A stretch of DNA of 64,000 nucleotides. Origin: Gymnothorax reevesii (taxonomy: Eukaryota; Chordata; Actinopteri; Anguilliformes; Muraenidae). The translations under genes and the position numbers were made by a program. The DNA lies in assembly GCA_029721435.1 (NCBI GenBank), contig CM056583.1, positions 88,427,620-88,491,619 of the forward strand. Reading direction: 5' to 3'. This document shows, piece by piece, positions 1-52,414 of this stretch (positions within the stretch are counted from its first letter, which is position 1; each line of letters opens with the position of its first letter). The notes beneath the pieces were generated by a model. The model searched no databases. It was not told the origin of the DNA and worked only from the letters and a program-made list of their open reading frames with translations.

Positions 1-11
1 GTGAAAAGCTA

Positions 12-1240
12 CAACCCCATTTCCAAAGTTGGGCCGCTGTGTAAAATGTAAATGGAAACAGAAATCAATGATTTAAAAATGACTCTTTTCATTGAAAATT
101 GTTCAAAGACAACATATTAGATGTTTACACTGAGAAATTACATTGCATTTTGAAAAATGTCCGCTCATTTTGAATTTGATGCCAGTAACACATTTCAAAA
201 AAGTCAGGACAGGGGGTTTTTCATCACTGTGGTGCATTACCTCTCCTTTTAATAACTCTCACCAAGTATTTTGGAACTGAGAAGACAAAATGCTGAACTT
301 TTGAAAGCAAAATATGTTCATAATATCATAATAGCATCGAAAGACTCAGAAAATCCGGCGAAATCTCTGCAAATAAGCGGCAAGGCTGAAAATCAACATT
401 GAATGCCTGTGACCGTCGGCCCCTCAGGCAGCACTGCATTAAAAACTGACATCATTCTGTAAAGGATATTAGCATGTGTGCTAAGGGACACTGTGGAAAA
501 CCACAGTTAAAACTCTACCATGCAAAGCGAAAGCCATATATCAGCAACACCAACATCCAGAAACACCCCCTGCTTCTCTGGGCCCGAGCTCATCTGAGAC
601 GGACTGACGCAAAGTGGAAAAGTGTGCTGTGGTCTGACGAGTCCATATTTCAAATTGTTTATGGAAATCATGGACATCGTGTCCTCCTGATTTAAAAGGA
701 AAAGGACCATCCAGATTGTTATCAGAGTAAAGTTAAAAAACCAGCATCTGTGATGGTATGGGGATGTGTTAGTGCCCATGGGATGGGTAACTTGCACATC
801 TGTGAAGGCACCATTAATTGGTAAAATGGTACGTACAGGTTTTGGAGCAACATATGCAGCCATCCAAGCAAAGCCTTTTTCAGGGACGTCCCTGCTTATT
901 TCAGCAAGACGATGCCAAGCCACTTTCTGCACGTTTTGCAGCAGCATGGCTCCGTAGTAAAAGAGTGCGGGTAATAGACTGGCCTGTATGCAGTCCAGAC
1001 CTGTCTCCCATTGGAAATGTGTAGGGCAACATGAAGCGCAAAATACGGCAATGGACAAACCGGACTGTTGAACAACCGAAGTTGTACTTCAAGCAAGAAT
1101 GGGAAAGAATTCCACCTATATAGTTCTCATCCCAAAAAGGCTCAGTCAGATTCCGATCTGGTTTCTGGAGAGGCGATCAAAGTCAGGGAAACTGGGATGT
1201 GATCAGCCATGGGGACCAATGAGCCCCGTCACCATTTTCC
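12..1240 (+). mobile_element. Tc1/mariner-type DNA transposon, inactive and truncated at the right
   Basis: A TA dinucleotide (10-11) precedes a terminus starting CAACCCCATTTCCAA, the same end type as the element at 60460-62052. Decayed transposase follows on the plus strand: helix-turn-helix region LRKSGEIS near 345, WSDES with the first catalytic Asp at 636-638, QQDDAKP with the second at 908-910. The third acidic residue, 35 codons later (SPI-E in relatives), is Gly at 1013-1015, and the next Trp is a stop. Frameshifts split the reading frame. No right terminus was found. Confidence 0.82.
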
Positions 1241-2384
1241 CCATTTTTAGCAGTTCTGACATCTATCTATTACAAATATGTGATTTGGCTCATCGGCTCC
1301 CAGTCTTCTCGACACTCAAACTCATCACCATACTTGTAAAAACCAGTTTGAGATCATTTTTGCTTGGATAACAAAAAGGCTAAGTGCATTAAGTTTTGAG
1401 AAAAAGCACTGTGAAACTTTGAAACAATGAAAAAAAATATGATTTGCATCCAACTTGCTAGTTGCAATATACAATGTACTAAACACTTTTGAGCACCAAA
1501 CAGTCAAAATCATATTTTTTCCGCAGTTTCAGTTTCACGGTGCGTTTTCCCAAAACTTAAAAAATACACTTAACCTCTTTGTGCTCCATGCACTCGATAT
1601 GGTGCACTGGAAAGATGGGAAAATTCCAGACATAAAGGGATGCGCAGAGCAACAACAGGCTGTGGCATTCAGACCATGGATTGGCATTCAGGAGCCGAGA
1701 TTGAGCCAAGAAAACATCCCCCATACAATTAAACTGCTGACAGAAGCAGGATGGGTCCATGGACTCGTGCTGCATGCACCCAATTTTGAGCCGACCGCCC
1801 GTGTGTTACAGCAGACTCTCCGGACCGCGCTGTGTTTTCCCAACCTTCTACTGCCCAGTTCAGCCTTAGATTCCTGCTGTCGGCTGATGTCAGTCAGCAA
1901 ACCCAACATGATCTTTAGCTGTTGAAGCCCATCCGTTTTAACGTTCGAAGTTATGCCCATTCCAGGATACTTCTCTTCTCTCCGAAGTGATAAAGACTAA
2001 AGAGTGGTTACCACAGCCATTCTCCTCTGAGCTCTCATAGAACAAGATGTTTCCATCTGTAATACTGCTCCGCACAGAAATGTTTTCTTTTTTTTTTTTT
2101 TCACACCATTTTGTGTAAACTCTGGAGAATGTTGGATGTGAAAAACTTGAAGCACAAACCTAATCAACTGACCTGTACCTGCATGACTTCATACACTGTA
2201 ATGCCGCCAAATGATTGGCCAACTGGATTAGTACTCCATAAAGAGCTCCTTAAGAGTATGTGACATTTGGGTAAGAGTTATTCTCCAATGAGCCAAAACA
2301 TTATGAACACTTGCAGATGAGGAAAATTGTTATTTAGTAACAATGGCGCAGGTCTAGCACTTAGCAAGTAGACTCCGTACTAAT
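1241..2384. other. Non-coding; contains an imperfect inverted repeat at about 1381-1575
   Basis: No gene recognised. Arms around 1381-1440 and 1505-1575 pair (AAGTTTTGAGAAAAAGCAC against its imperfect complement), so this may be a small MITE or part of the transposon end. Confidence 0.4.
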
Positions 2385-2660
2385 CGGTTCACCATGCATT
2401 GCCCTCCTTGACATCAGTACTGATCTAACAGGGCACTGGCCTCCTTGGCATCAGTACTGATGAATCAACCAAATTCTGCTCTTTTTAGCACCAGTACTAA
2501 TCAGCTAATCAAGCTCTGCCTCACTAAGAATCAATACTCATCAGCTAACCAATCGCAGCCCTCCTCCACATCAGTACTGATCAACTAACTAAATTCTGTC
2601 CTGTTTAGCAACAGCAGTGATGAGCTAACGGAGCGCTGTTCTGCGTAGCCAATAAAGTGC
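2385..2660 (+). repeat. Degenerate tandem repeat, period about 45-50 bp
   Basis: About five or six copies of a unit around CATCAGTACTGATCAGCTAA followed by an AATTCTGCTCT-like stretch. Copies are diverged. Lies in the SMC5 3' flank. Confidence 0.65.
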
Positions 2661-2739
2661 TCACAGCCTCAGCTGACACCGCAACCAATCATTTTCAGAA
2701 TAATAAATTCTTTGTTCGAGCAAAAGTGAGAAAGAATTT

Positions 2740-3160
2740 TTTAATTTTTAAATTCTCAGTCATGAAAACAGACAAAAGTATTTATAAAAAAAATTAAGAC
2801 AAAGTTATTCATAAAAAAAATACAAAGTGCTTGCATAGAGCCCAACCACTGTTATTGCTTTCTGAATGTATGTGCAAAACAGAAAATCACTAATGCGACA
2901 GACACTTCCAATACTGATTATTTCAGTAACTATACCTTGAGATCTAAAGCTGTCACTTATACCCTCCTCTGTTATGAAGCAGATTTTGTGTATATATAGT
3001 GAATATCCTCACTGGTAATAAGGCAATTTTCAAACGTAGAAAATGTTTTTTTCCTTCCCCCATGTATAGCACAAATGAATCGCCTGTTCTTTGGCAGGAG
3101 GAATGCAGGTGTGAATGTGGTAGGGCTCCGAGTGGGTGCAGTCCAGCGTCACGGACAGCA
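2740..3160 (-). other. Probable SMC5 3' untranslated region
   Basis: AT-rich sequence downstream of the SMC5 stop. No AATAAA was found on the minus strand in this stretch; an ATTAAA variant lies at 2745-2740, about 415 nt after the stop. The 3' end is therefore a guess. Confidence 0.35.
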
Positions 3161-43425
<40,265 letters not shown>

Positions 43426-43530
43426 GTTTACAGTCCCGAAGGTTTCGATTCAGGTTCGGTGCGACTCCTGAGCGGCGCGCGGTTGTTGCGTCACCAACTC
43501 AGCGCGTCAACCCATTTCCCGCCAAGCGCC
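43426..43530 (-). promoter_or_regulatory. SMC5: SMC5 5' UTR and core promoter region
   Basis: CpG-rich, without an obvious TATA box. An E2F-type site TTTCCCGC (43515-43522) lies about 90 bp upstream of the start codon, and a CRE-like TGCGTCAC lies at 43487-43494. An E2F site would fit S-phase expression of a chromosome-maintenance gene; that link is inference from the motif. Confidence 0.5.
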
Positions 43531-44220
43531 AGGAGATCTCGTTGTTCCAGCCCCTGGTGGGAGCGGCTTACCCCAATGTGGGAGTGGATCATAACATGCC
43601 TCAATTCTTGTTATCCCGCCCACAAATGAAGTTCGGGAGGAGTTATGTGTTTGCCTCCGTTTATTTATTTATCTTTCTGTCTGTGGACAGCCTACAGGCC
43701 GCAGTTTTGGTTGGATTGTTTTCATATTTCACAGAGGATTTGGAAATGTCCGAACGAGAAGTGATTAGTTTTTGGTGAGATCTGGATCAAACTGTGGATT
43801 CTGGATCACTTTGAAAATTTCAATAACACTGGGAGACATTTTCTTTAATAACTCCATCAAAAAGATAATGAATCACTTGAACATCAACACTCTATAGCTC
43901 TCTGGGGGGGGGGGGGGGGTATACAACCATGAGTAGGGAGATCCGGATCCAGATCTGACAGATAAAAAACCTCTAAAGTAACGGCCACATTTGAAGGTTG
44001 CGGGCGCAGGCGGGGTATATGGCCTCCAGACACACCCTCTAGTTGGGAGTAGTAATGTTTTCAGGGCCCTGTTTAAGAGAAACTGGTATTGAGAAAATTT
44101 AGAAATTTCCAACCCAGAGATGAGGTTTCCATTCCTGAAAGACAGATAATAAACTGTGATCATTTATTTACTGTGGCAGGTTTTCTCCAAAAACCTGACT
44201 TTCTAATAATATTATTCTAT
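43531..44220. other. Intergenic; G homopolymer near 43903-43918
   Basis: No gene recognised. A run of about 16 G interrupts otherwise ordinary sequence. Confidence 0.4.
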
Positions 44221-44224
44221 AAAA

Positions 44225-44440
44225 ACCCACTCCCACGCTGCCTTGGCCAGATTTTTTAAAGATTATTTTTTGAGGAGTTTTTCTCCTTCACTGTGATGGT
44301 ACAGTAGAGATAGATAGGAAGACTGGGGAGAAGAGAGGGGATGACATGCAGCACATGACCTGAGCCAGGAATCAAACCCAGGACTCAGCCTCTGTTCTTG
44401 GTGCGCACATTAACCGTATGAGCCACCGGAGCACCCCTGG
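44225..44440 (-). mobile_element. tRNA-derived SINE
   Basis: Minus strand: GGTGGCTCATACGGTTAATG head, GGGTTTGATTCC B-box-like element, then TGCTGCATGTCATCCCCTCT body and an AAAAAATAATCTTTAAAAAA tail, as in a SINE family I know from spiny-rayed fishes. Confidence 0.85.
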
Positions 44441-46448
44441 CCAGCTTTTTGAAAACCTTTTTTTCTCCGTTTGCTAGTCTTAAACCTGAGATGCCAAATG
44501 TCCTTGACATTTCCACAGTCCCCAAAATTGCACAACACAGGCAATCAAGTCAAATCAAATCAACACGTGCGCCTATTTCCTGGATGCACTACGGCATGTT
44601 CATTCCAAAATGCAATGCAACTTCTAGTTCTGTGATCTGTACACAAAATAGTCACGCAAGGTCTGTTTGCCAGAAGGTAATTTAATACTTATCTTCAGGA
44701 AATAACCACAACGAACTCATAAGTGGGTACGTGGTATTTCCTTGATCTCAGACACTAAAAAAGTGCAGCACTTGACAGGATTGTGGTGTGTGAGGCTACG
44801 TCCCATATCCAGACTGGCACTCTTGTGGTCTAGAGTGCACATTTACTCTCCGTCAAGGACGTGTGGAACCATACGAACATACCATATGGAACCATTCATA
44901 AACCACTATCCTGATACCATTTTGAAGCGGTATTGAGGGCTAAGTGTATCCCACAATCCATAGGGATTTTGAATGCAGAACGGAATAGTTATTAAGATGA
45001 CAGACAGGAAAATGTTCCTTTGTGAGTAAACTAATATCAGGTTTCTGAAGCTTCTGTTATTGGGCAATATGCTCAGTATAAATCAAACAAATGTGACCAA
45101 ATCGGTTGCTTATTTATTGACATTTCTATTGGTTGTTTTATTATTTATGATTTTGGGCAATGCTTTAATGTTTTTTTAATGTTTGGATTGCTAATTGGGC
45201 CTTTAGTCACAAAGTAATTCAAATATCTATCCTCTTCATGTCATTCTAGGCTCATAAACCCTGCAGCCTTAGCCTGAAACATTTTCGCTTTGTGCAGCTC
45301 ATCCTGAAGCGAGATGGCAAAATCTCCCAGCACTTGCAGTCTTCACACCGACTTGCACACATTCAGTTGTCGTATAGGGCAAGATGCACAAGGGGGCGCC
45401 AGCATAAGAACAGTCACAAGGTCAGTATAAGGTCAATGTGAAAAAACTTACATTTTTAAATGTTTCTTGCGCTTCAGTCATCTTATGCTATGAGTTCAAA
45501 GAAGCATAAGGCATTGAGGGTTCCACTGTACTTCCCATGAAGCCAAGTCGTACAAGGATGTGCATTGTATTTCAAATTTTATTCCTGATTTTATGTGTAA
45601 AAATAAGGGTGAGAAAACATGACTTGTTGGAACAGTGTCGATTGGACTCAAGTGCAAACAGCTGAATTGATACATTATGATATAAAACTATGACCCAAGT
45701 AAAATGGAGTCTTTTAAAAGTAATTTTTAAGTTCTATCTTGTATAGGCTCTGCTCTCGAAGGGCGTTGCTATGGGTTTACCCCTGCCTGCAGTGCTGCAC
45801 CGAAGACTTCCATATTTGCTCCGCCTACTACAAGGGCTCCAATCAGGTTCACACCCTTGTTAAAAAACTAAGTGTTACCTGAGCTTGGCTTCCCATTTTC
45901 CTTCAGTATTTTTAGCTGCATTAAATTAACACGTTGAAGACGCCCAAAAATGGTGTTGTACAGGGTGTCAGTTGGGCTACATCTTGGAGCCCCATCTGCA
46001 TATGCGATGCGAATACTATTTGGGTCCTTATCTCACCAGAATGACCATGACCTCGATGGCCAATTGCCCTCATTGTGTTCGTTAACCTAAGACAAGGAAA
46101 AAGCAGTGCTTTGTGCTGTATAGGCGAGGGCTGGGTTTACAGGGAATCATACCCGCTCGACGATGCCCTCGACAACCTTGTCCTAACTGATGCCAGTTTG
46201 TCTGCTGATGACGGCTCTGAATGAGATGATTCTGCTTTTTTAGCTTCCAATTTGCCTAAGTTGCTGTTGTATCGCTGTCCCCCATTGGAGGGTTTGGAGA
46301 TTGACCCTGGCTTCACTGGACTTGGAGATAATTAGCCTGATTTCCACCAATCTCCTGCGGTGAGAACACTGGCTCAGGGCGCACTCCCGGCAGACCACCA
46401 AAAAATGATTGAGACAGCAGTGGAGCACTAAGCTGTGCCTCTCAAGCC
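44441..46448. other. Intergenic sequence without recognised feature
   Basis: About 2 kb with no gene, tandem array or transposon end that I could identify. Confidence 0.5.
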
Positions 46449-46691
46449 CAGTCTCATCCCAACTCGTCATATAGTGACGGTACCTGACCGAACATCAATA
46501 TACAAAGAAAAAAAGGTTTGTGGCGTCGTTATGTGACATTAGTTTGAAACTAAGCCCGCCCCCTAACCCGCAACCCTTAACCTGATCCCTAACCCAAAAC
46601 ATCAGAAAAAGACGCCAGAAGCCTCCGTTTTCGCTGAATACTGACACTTGGTCGGGTAGCTTAACTATATGACGAGTCTGGATGAGAATGT
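46449..46691. mobile_element. MITE-like inverted-repeat element, about 240 bp
   Basis: CTCATCCCAACTCGTCATATAGT at the left faces its imperfect complement ACTATATGACGAGTCTGGATGAG at the right, with inner arms (TACCTGACCGAAC / TTGGTCGGGTA) also paired. Confidence 0.6.
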
Positions 46692-47128
46692 GTTGGTCTT
46701 TCTCTCCTGCGGCCCCATCTCCGCCAGCTGACGTTATGTCAGGTCTCCAGTACACGTTGGTCTGGAGGTCCCACCTGGATCCTGTTCGGCCGCAGTTCCT
46801 GCCCCTCACCCCTTACATTTATGGCGCCCAGGAGGAGCCAGGGGAGTCGAAAATGGCAGTTTTCCTCCGCCAACTCGAGTTTACAGCGGAACGGGGAATA
46901 CCTTCCTTGCTGCCCGGCTGGAATCCTGTTTAGCATCCCTCATCTTGGCAAAAGTGGCATTCTTCAGCGGCAGGAGTCCAACTCCTCCATTCGCCAACGG
47001 ACCAGCTGTACACCCACTGCTCTAACTGGTGGTTGCATTAGTGTGCGGCCGATGGTGGCAAACAACATTGCCTGGCTGGCCGCCTTTATCGCCTGGTTTC
47101 CTTGATGACTGAGCAGAAGTGAACAGAA
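46692..47128. other. Intergenic sequence without recognised feature
   Basis: GC-richer than its surroundings but with no recognisable coding sequence. Confidence 0.35.
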
Positions 47129-48494
47129 CAGCTCTCCCCAGATCTGGAAAAACCTGGCTCGTCCATTTTTTGATGAAAATGAGTTTGGCCCATTTTTTGA
47201 CCTACAATAAAAGGTTTTTCCTCAACATTCTATCAAGTAAAATTGTACAAAATCATTCAAAGTTAGCTCATTTTGCTGTGGAATAACCTAGCATGTCAGC
47301 TTCTAGAGTAGTTCTGATTTGGAAAAACCAAGTAATTCCAAAGAACCAATCATAATCGAGTATCCTGATCACCCGATCTGTCATGGAAGGCTTCATAATG
47401 TACCATGGCGATTTCTACGAGTTTAAAGATGGCCACAGAAGTTTGCAGTCCAAGAACGTTAAAATCCCTTAGCTCAGTACTATTACCATAGTAGAGGTCA
47501 GAGGTCGTTCCATGTACTTTAAGAATACATTTAGTTGTGACTTAGAGGAAGCAGATTTTCTGAAAACCAATTGCAAGCTGGACATTACCACATCTACCAG
47601 AAACCCAACCAAAAGGCATTCCTGGAGTGGAGCGTCAGAATACTCTGAGACTTGCAGAATCCTTCCCATCTGCAATAAGGAAATTCTGGCCTGACATTCC
47701 AGTCAATGATGCAAACGGTCATCTAGTTGAACAGTTTGAGTGAAGTCCAAGCTCAGAAATGGGGTCAAGTGTTCGTTAAAAAAAAAACTCTGTTCATAGC
47801 CTGGTGTTCTTGGCATTTGTAATATCTTGACAGATTTGTCACCGATTAGCGTCAGCTGTCTGCACTTCATAAATTCCACTTTCTTCTCCCACAGATGCTT
47901 ACAGCACAGCACTAAGTTAGCATTGCATTTTTTCCTGCCAATGTAAAACTGGTGCCTTTTTATTGGAAAATCCCAGGTTTGATCGGTTGCTTATACCAAT
48001 TGGGGAAGGGGGTCACCTGAGCAAATTTTAGTCCTGTAACTGTTTAAATTCAAGGAAAGATATTTTGTTCTTTTTATGCAGATACTTCTAAATAAAAAGA
48101 ATTGAGCTGACCCACTAGGTTTTTGTTAAGCTTCTAATATGACCACGATGTTTGATCTGGCAAGACCTAATAAGTCATAATGTAACTAAATTACATCACT
48201 GAAATAGAGATTTCTTGTTGTGCTGAAATGACTTCATACAAAACTTATTTAATCCACCACTATCATTAGCCTTCAATTTCTAACAGTTTAATTCTAGTAT
48301 CCACCAGTTTCTCACATTTTCTTAGAAATTAGTCAATCTGGGTTGCGCTTCCCAAAAGCGTAGTAGCTAACTTGGGTAGCAACTTACATAGTTCGTCCAC
48401 TCACAGTAAATGGGTCCAACTATTTAAGTTAGCATCTGCGATTTCGGGAAACACACCCCTGACTTGCTAGGTTTTTCCAGATCAGGGAGAGCTG
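47129..48494. mobile_element. Inverted-repeat-bounded DNA element, about 1.37 kb
   Basis: Ends CAGCTCTCCCCAGATCTGGA and (complement) CAGCTCTCCCTGATCTGGA match over about 30 bp. No transposase; target duplication not found. A second small inverted repeat with GCTTCCCAAAAGCG and CGATTTCGGGAAACAC sits at 48337-48463. Confidence 0.6.
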
Positions 48495-48499
48495 TCTGA

Positions 48500-49535
48500 G
48501 GCATTGTCAGCTAATAATGATGTCATGCTGATGACGGCTATGGAGGTTGTCCAGGAAAATACATTTATAATCATTTGGAATAACAATGATCTGAATAAAT
48601 CTATAACGTTATGCATTACCCGATCGAATATGTAACGATATTTGCCTTAATGTATAATCATTGAAAAAATAATGTTACATGTACTGAATGAGTAATCTTC
48701 TTTAGATTGCATTCAGAATCACATTTCGGTTGCGTGAGGGTTTCTTTCTGACCAAGGAACCGTTTGCTGAAGAAAATAGTATGAGAGAAAAGTTACTGAG
48801 CACTTGTATTCTGGGAGAGGTATATTGGCTGCATAAGATGACAAATGCCTGTGAGTTGGCCTGACCACACGTTCCTTCGGCTAACATGCTTAAAATTCTC
48901 TTCTGATAAGTTTGGGATGAACCGTTACCAACATTTAACGTGAGTTCATTCCCTTCTTGTGCTGATGATACTTTAGAGACCAGTGCTGTGACCACCTGTC
49001 ATGCGTCACAGGCCATCTGTGTTATGAGGGCATAAAGCATCTCTCACATGAGGGAGGGGATGCGCTGCCTGAGAATGAACGGCTAGCTGTGTATTCAACT
49101 TGCAAGTGCTAATGATCCATACGTTTCACTCAAAAGACACTACCTGGTTTGCGAGTTACTGTCAGAATACTCACATGGCCATCAGTCTCACAAGCTGACA
49201 TCACGGCTCTAGTTGGGCCTGTCTTAGCTGCCCAAGCAGATTAAAAAGGACATCTTGGAGGGGCCCATAGGACTGGATGACCTAGTTGGTCCCTGTCTTC
49301 ATGAGGCACTTGACATTGTCCGCCGCTGACACGAAGATGCTGTCCAAATGCGTAGGCTTTGAAAAGGATGGAGTCTGGCGGTGTGGGGAGAGCAGCTGGC
49401 CCTTGGCAAACACACCAAGATGGCCGTCCTGGGCAGAGGCATCCCACAGCAGTGCCCCACCCTACCCCACAGCAGTGCCCCACCCCACTCCACTGCTGCC
49501 TCCTCCACCTGATGCTGCCGCAACCCATAGGTCAG
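48500..49535. other. Intergenic; short tandem duplication at about 49447-49495
   Basis: No gene. CCCACAGCAGTGCCCCACCC is tandemly repeated about twice. Confidence 0.4.
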
Positions 49536-49537
49536 AG

Positions 49538-49830
49538 CGACGAAAAGTACCAGTCCCGCCAGGGAAGCGACTGGCGTGCACACAGTCACACCCTAAAACC
49601 CTCTTCTGAACTCCCCCACAAATGAGAAAAAGAGCGGCTGGCAGGAAGGAATTAGCTTGTGCCTGATAAGCGTATAATTGCTTGAAATAAACAACTGTAC
49701 AGCTTCACTGGAATAGCAGTTTCCCTTGAACAGCCTGGCCTCTGTCCTGTTGGGGAAGTTCCTCATGTTCTAACTCTGCCCTCAAACACACTCTTCCACC
49801 ACACAAAATAAGTCCTTCTCACTTAGCGAG
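49538..49830 (+). repeat. Duplicated segment, copy without insertions
   Basis: Shares AGTACCAGT..CGCCAGGGAAGCGACTGG, GGGGAAGTTCCTCAT and GCCCTCAAACACACTC with 50580-51630. Provides the empty site AAGTCCTTCTCACTTAG for the solo LTR at 51111. Confidence 0.75.
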
Positions 49831-50243
49831 TTCACTAAATGGCAGATGACATGGGTGCCATTAGTCAGTATAAGCACATAGTACACAGTAGCTCTCCCAC
49901 TTTGCACATCACTGGCTGCGCAAGTAGGGACTTCTCGCTTAGTAGCGTTGTAGCCGAAACGTCTGCACTTATTCCAGCGCTGTAGAAAATCCCTAAGATC
50001 ACTGGGTTTTCTATAATGACACGCGAGCACACTGCTGCTGCTAACAGAAATAGCATTCTCAATAAACAGCCCTTTCTCTTGGGCTCCCCATGTGCTGCAA
50101 TGAGCATCACGTTATCTTGCTCGAAGCCACAGAGGGCCCTACACTGGTTAGAGGCAATGTCATGTGCAAATACTCAGACACGTGCACACCAGCTTTCAGA
50201 CAATTTCTTCGAGTGGCATCATTGCTTTTCACCAAGCGAATGG
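49831..50243. other. Intergenic sequence without recognised feature
   Basis: No gene or clear repeat. Confidence 0.4.
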
Positions 50244-50570
50244 GTGAACTCCTCGTCCCCAGACTTTTTCTCCCCGGACTTTTGGTTCCCAGATTTTTCT
50301 TCCCCCTAATAATAATGAAACGCGCCACCATTGTTGACAGACGGATGGACGGATGGATAACTAACAGATCACCAGGATATAAAGGTCAGGTTTAGGGTTA
50401 TAATGCAAGAAGAAGGCAAAGCATTATTGGGGACGAACAGTCCAGGGACAAAAAGTCCACAGGGACGTAGAGCCCGGGATGAAAATTCCTGGGGGACGAA
50501 AAGTCTGGGAATGAAAAATTCTCAGACGAGAAGTCCGGGAACAAAAAGTCTGGTGATGAAGAGTCCTTGA
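50244..50570. repeat. Inverted arrangement of a short degenerate repeat
   Basis: Units of about 15-30 bp with CCCGGACTTTTTGTTCCC character at 50250-50310 face complementary units (GGGAACAAAAAGTC, GGGGACGAAAAGTC) at 50430-50570. Confidence 0.6.
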
Positions 50571-50732
50571 GCCCAGAGTGACAACGAGTACCAGTTACGC
50601 CAGGGAAGCGACTGGTGTGCACATGGTCACACCCCAAACCCTGCTTCTGAACGCCCCCTACTTCAGGCCTACTCTCCTGTCGGGGAAGTTCCTCATATTC
50701 TGACTCTGCCCTCAAACACACTCCTCCATCCA

Positions 50733-51083
50733 TCCATCCATTTTCTATACCCGCTTGTTCCTCACTAGGGTCACGGGGCGAGCTGGAGCCTATCCCAGCT
50801 GACTACGGGCAAAGGCAGGGACCCACCCTGAACAGCTTGCCAATCCATCGCAGGGCGCACACACCATTCACAGACCATTCACTCTCACACTCATACCTAT
50901 GGGCAATTTGGTGTCTCCAATTAGCCTGATATGCATGTCTTTGGACTGTGGGAGGAAACCGGAGTACCCGGCGAAAACCCACGCAACACGGGGAGAATAT
51001 GCAAACTCCACACAGAAAGGCCCCAGGCCGGATTCGAACCCACGACCTTCTTACTGTGAGGCAACAATGCTAACCACTGTACC
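50733..51083 (-). mobile_element. V-SINE/DANA-like tRNA-derived SINE
   Basis: Minus strand: perfect B box GGTTCGAATCC (51040-51030), CTGTGTGGAGTTTGCATATTC and TTCCTCCCACAGTCCAAAGACATGC body in pieces, and an (ATGG)n tail, seen as CCATCCATCCATCCAT at the left end. Confidence 0.9.
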
Positions 51084-51110
51084 AAAATAAAATAACAAAA
51101 TAAGTCCTTC

Positions 51111-51608
51111 TGTAATGTGAACATAGGCCACTGGATGGCAGTATTTACCTTTTTTTTTTGTTGAGTCAGACTGGAGCAAGGTTTGGGCATGTTTCGGGCA
51201 TGTCTGAAACAAGTCCCAGAGAAAAGAAAAGTCTAAAAGGTGGGAGGGGTCTGCAAAAGAGTATATAAGGGGGAGAATTGAGACAGTAAAGTGGTAGGAG
51301 AAATTGCAAGAAGAAGGATACACGTGACCAGACCTGTCACATTCTGTTCAAGACCTGTGAAGTTTCTTTTGTGGATTTTTGCCCCATAGAGCATTTTCCT
51401 CGCCCAGGACATCACCAAGCCACCCCACCAAAAAGGGACTGTAAATATTTCTGTTTTTTGTCTTGTTAATCAATCTTGGTCAGTAGCGGAGCTAGTTGTT
51501 TAGTTGTCTGTTCATTAAATGTGTTTAAGTTTAAAACTGTGTCTGTCATCCCTTGCTGTTGCTGTTGCTGTTGGGTTGTAAATGTAATAACAAATTGGGG
51601 CCATAACA
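51111..51608 (+). mobile_element. Solo LTR, copy 2
   Basis: TGTAATG...CATAACA ends, flanked by CTTC duplications (51107-51110, 51609-51612). Contains GTATATAAGG and ATTAAA. Aligns along its length with 16916-17380. A GCTGTT triplet run lies near its right end. Confidence 0.9.
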
Positions 51609-51739
51609 CTTCTCACTTAGCAACAACAGTGACATCACAAGCGGGATTCAAAGTCTATGCTGGATGGAAAGTGACAGAATTACTAGAGACCTTACCGGCT
51701 GAAGTGCAAACATAACACTGACACTCTAGCAAGGGAAGT

Positions 51740-51880
51740 GAGGCGGAACTAGGGCTTAAATAGAATCTGGGCGAGGCCCCCAATTAATGCCAGCTGGTCC
51801 AGGAATCCGATTGAGAGCAAAACGATATCTTGACGGACGATAGCAACGCAGAAAGCTCTCAAAGCCTCCAAACCATGACA
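51740..51880 (+). repeat. Dispersed repeat, copy 1
   Basis: GGCTTAAATA, CAGCTGG, AATCCGAT, AAAACGAT and AAACCATGACA blocks recur in the same order at 63050-63187. Confidence 0.6.
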
Positions 51881-52414
51881 AATACAACATTAATCTGTGC
51901 AGAATTGTACATTATGTGCAAGACTTTTGCAAATGTGGGGGTGACCATCTAGATGCAGGGTTCCTTCTTATGTGGGAATATCCAGTATTGCTGTCTTGAT
52001 TTCATTTTTGGTAGGTTTGTACACAAACTTGCATGGACAGTCCTGTTGAATGGTTCACATTGGAAAGAATCTTGAATTCTGATTTTAACAAAGTCTTACT
52101 TTTGTTTCTAAGAGAAATAAATAACAAAATTTTGTGGAATGGAATTATTAAACTAGATATCATATACTTAGCAAGATACAAGCAAGTTAAGCACATAAAG
52201 TAACGTTAAGCTTCTGTGGGGTCCCATTGCTATTCTGCTAGGTGACAGTGTATGATCAGGGTCATATAAAGGTCACTGTATACAGATCTATGTGAGATGC
52301 AAATTTAAAATGACAGATTCAAATTAGAATAGGACACTGGTAAACAAACAAATTAAGAAAATATAGCGTGCACATCCACTCAACTGAGGTGCAGGACAAC
52401 AAGAAAATCAGCAA
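51881..52414. other. Intergenic sequence without recognised feature
   Basis: No gene or clear repeat. Confidence 0.4.

Larger units (their letters stand above)
50580..51630 (+). repeat. Duplicated segment, copy filled by a SINE and a solo LTR
   Basis: Same sequence as 49538-49830 but split by a SINE at 50733-51083 and an LTR at 51111-51608. Confidence 0.75.

Noticed and set aside
46692..47105. GC-rich stretch with 80-95-codon plus-strand frames as a candidate exon
   Set aside because: No recognisable domain, frames shift between overlapping candidates and no supporting splice pattern.
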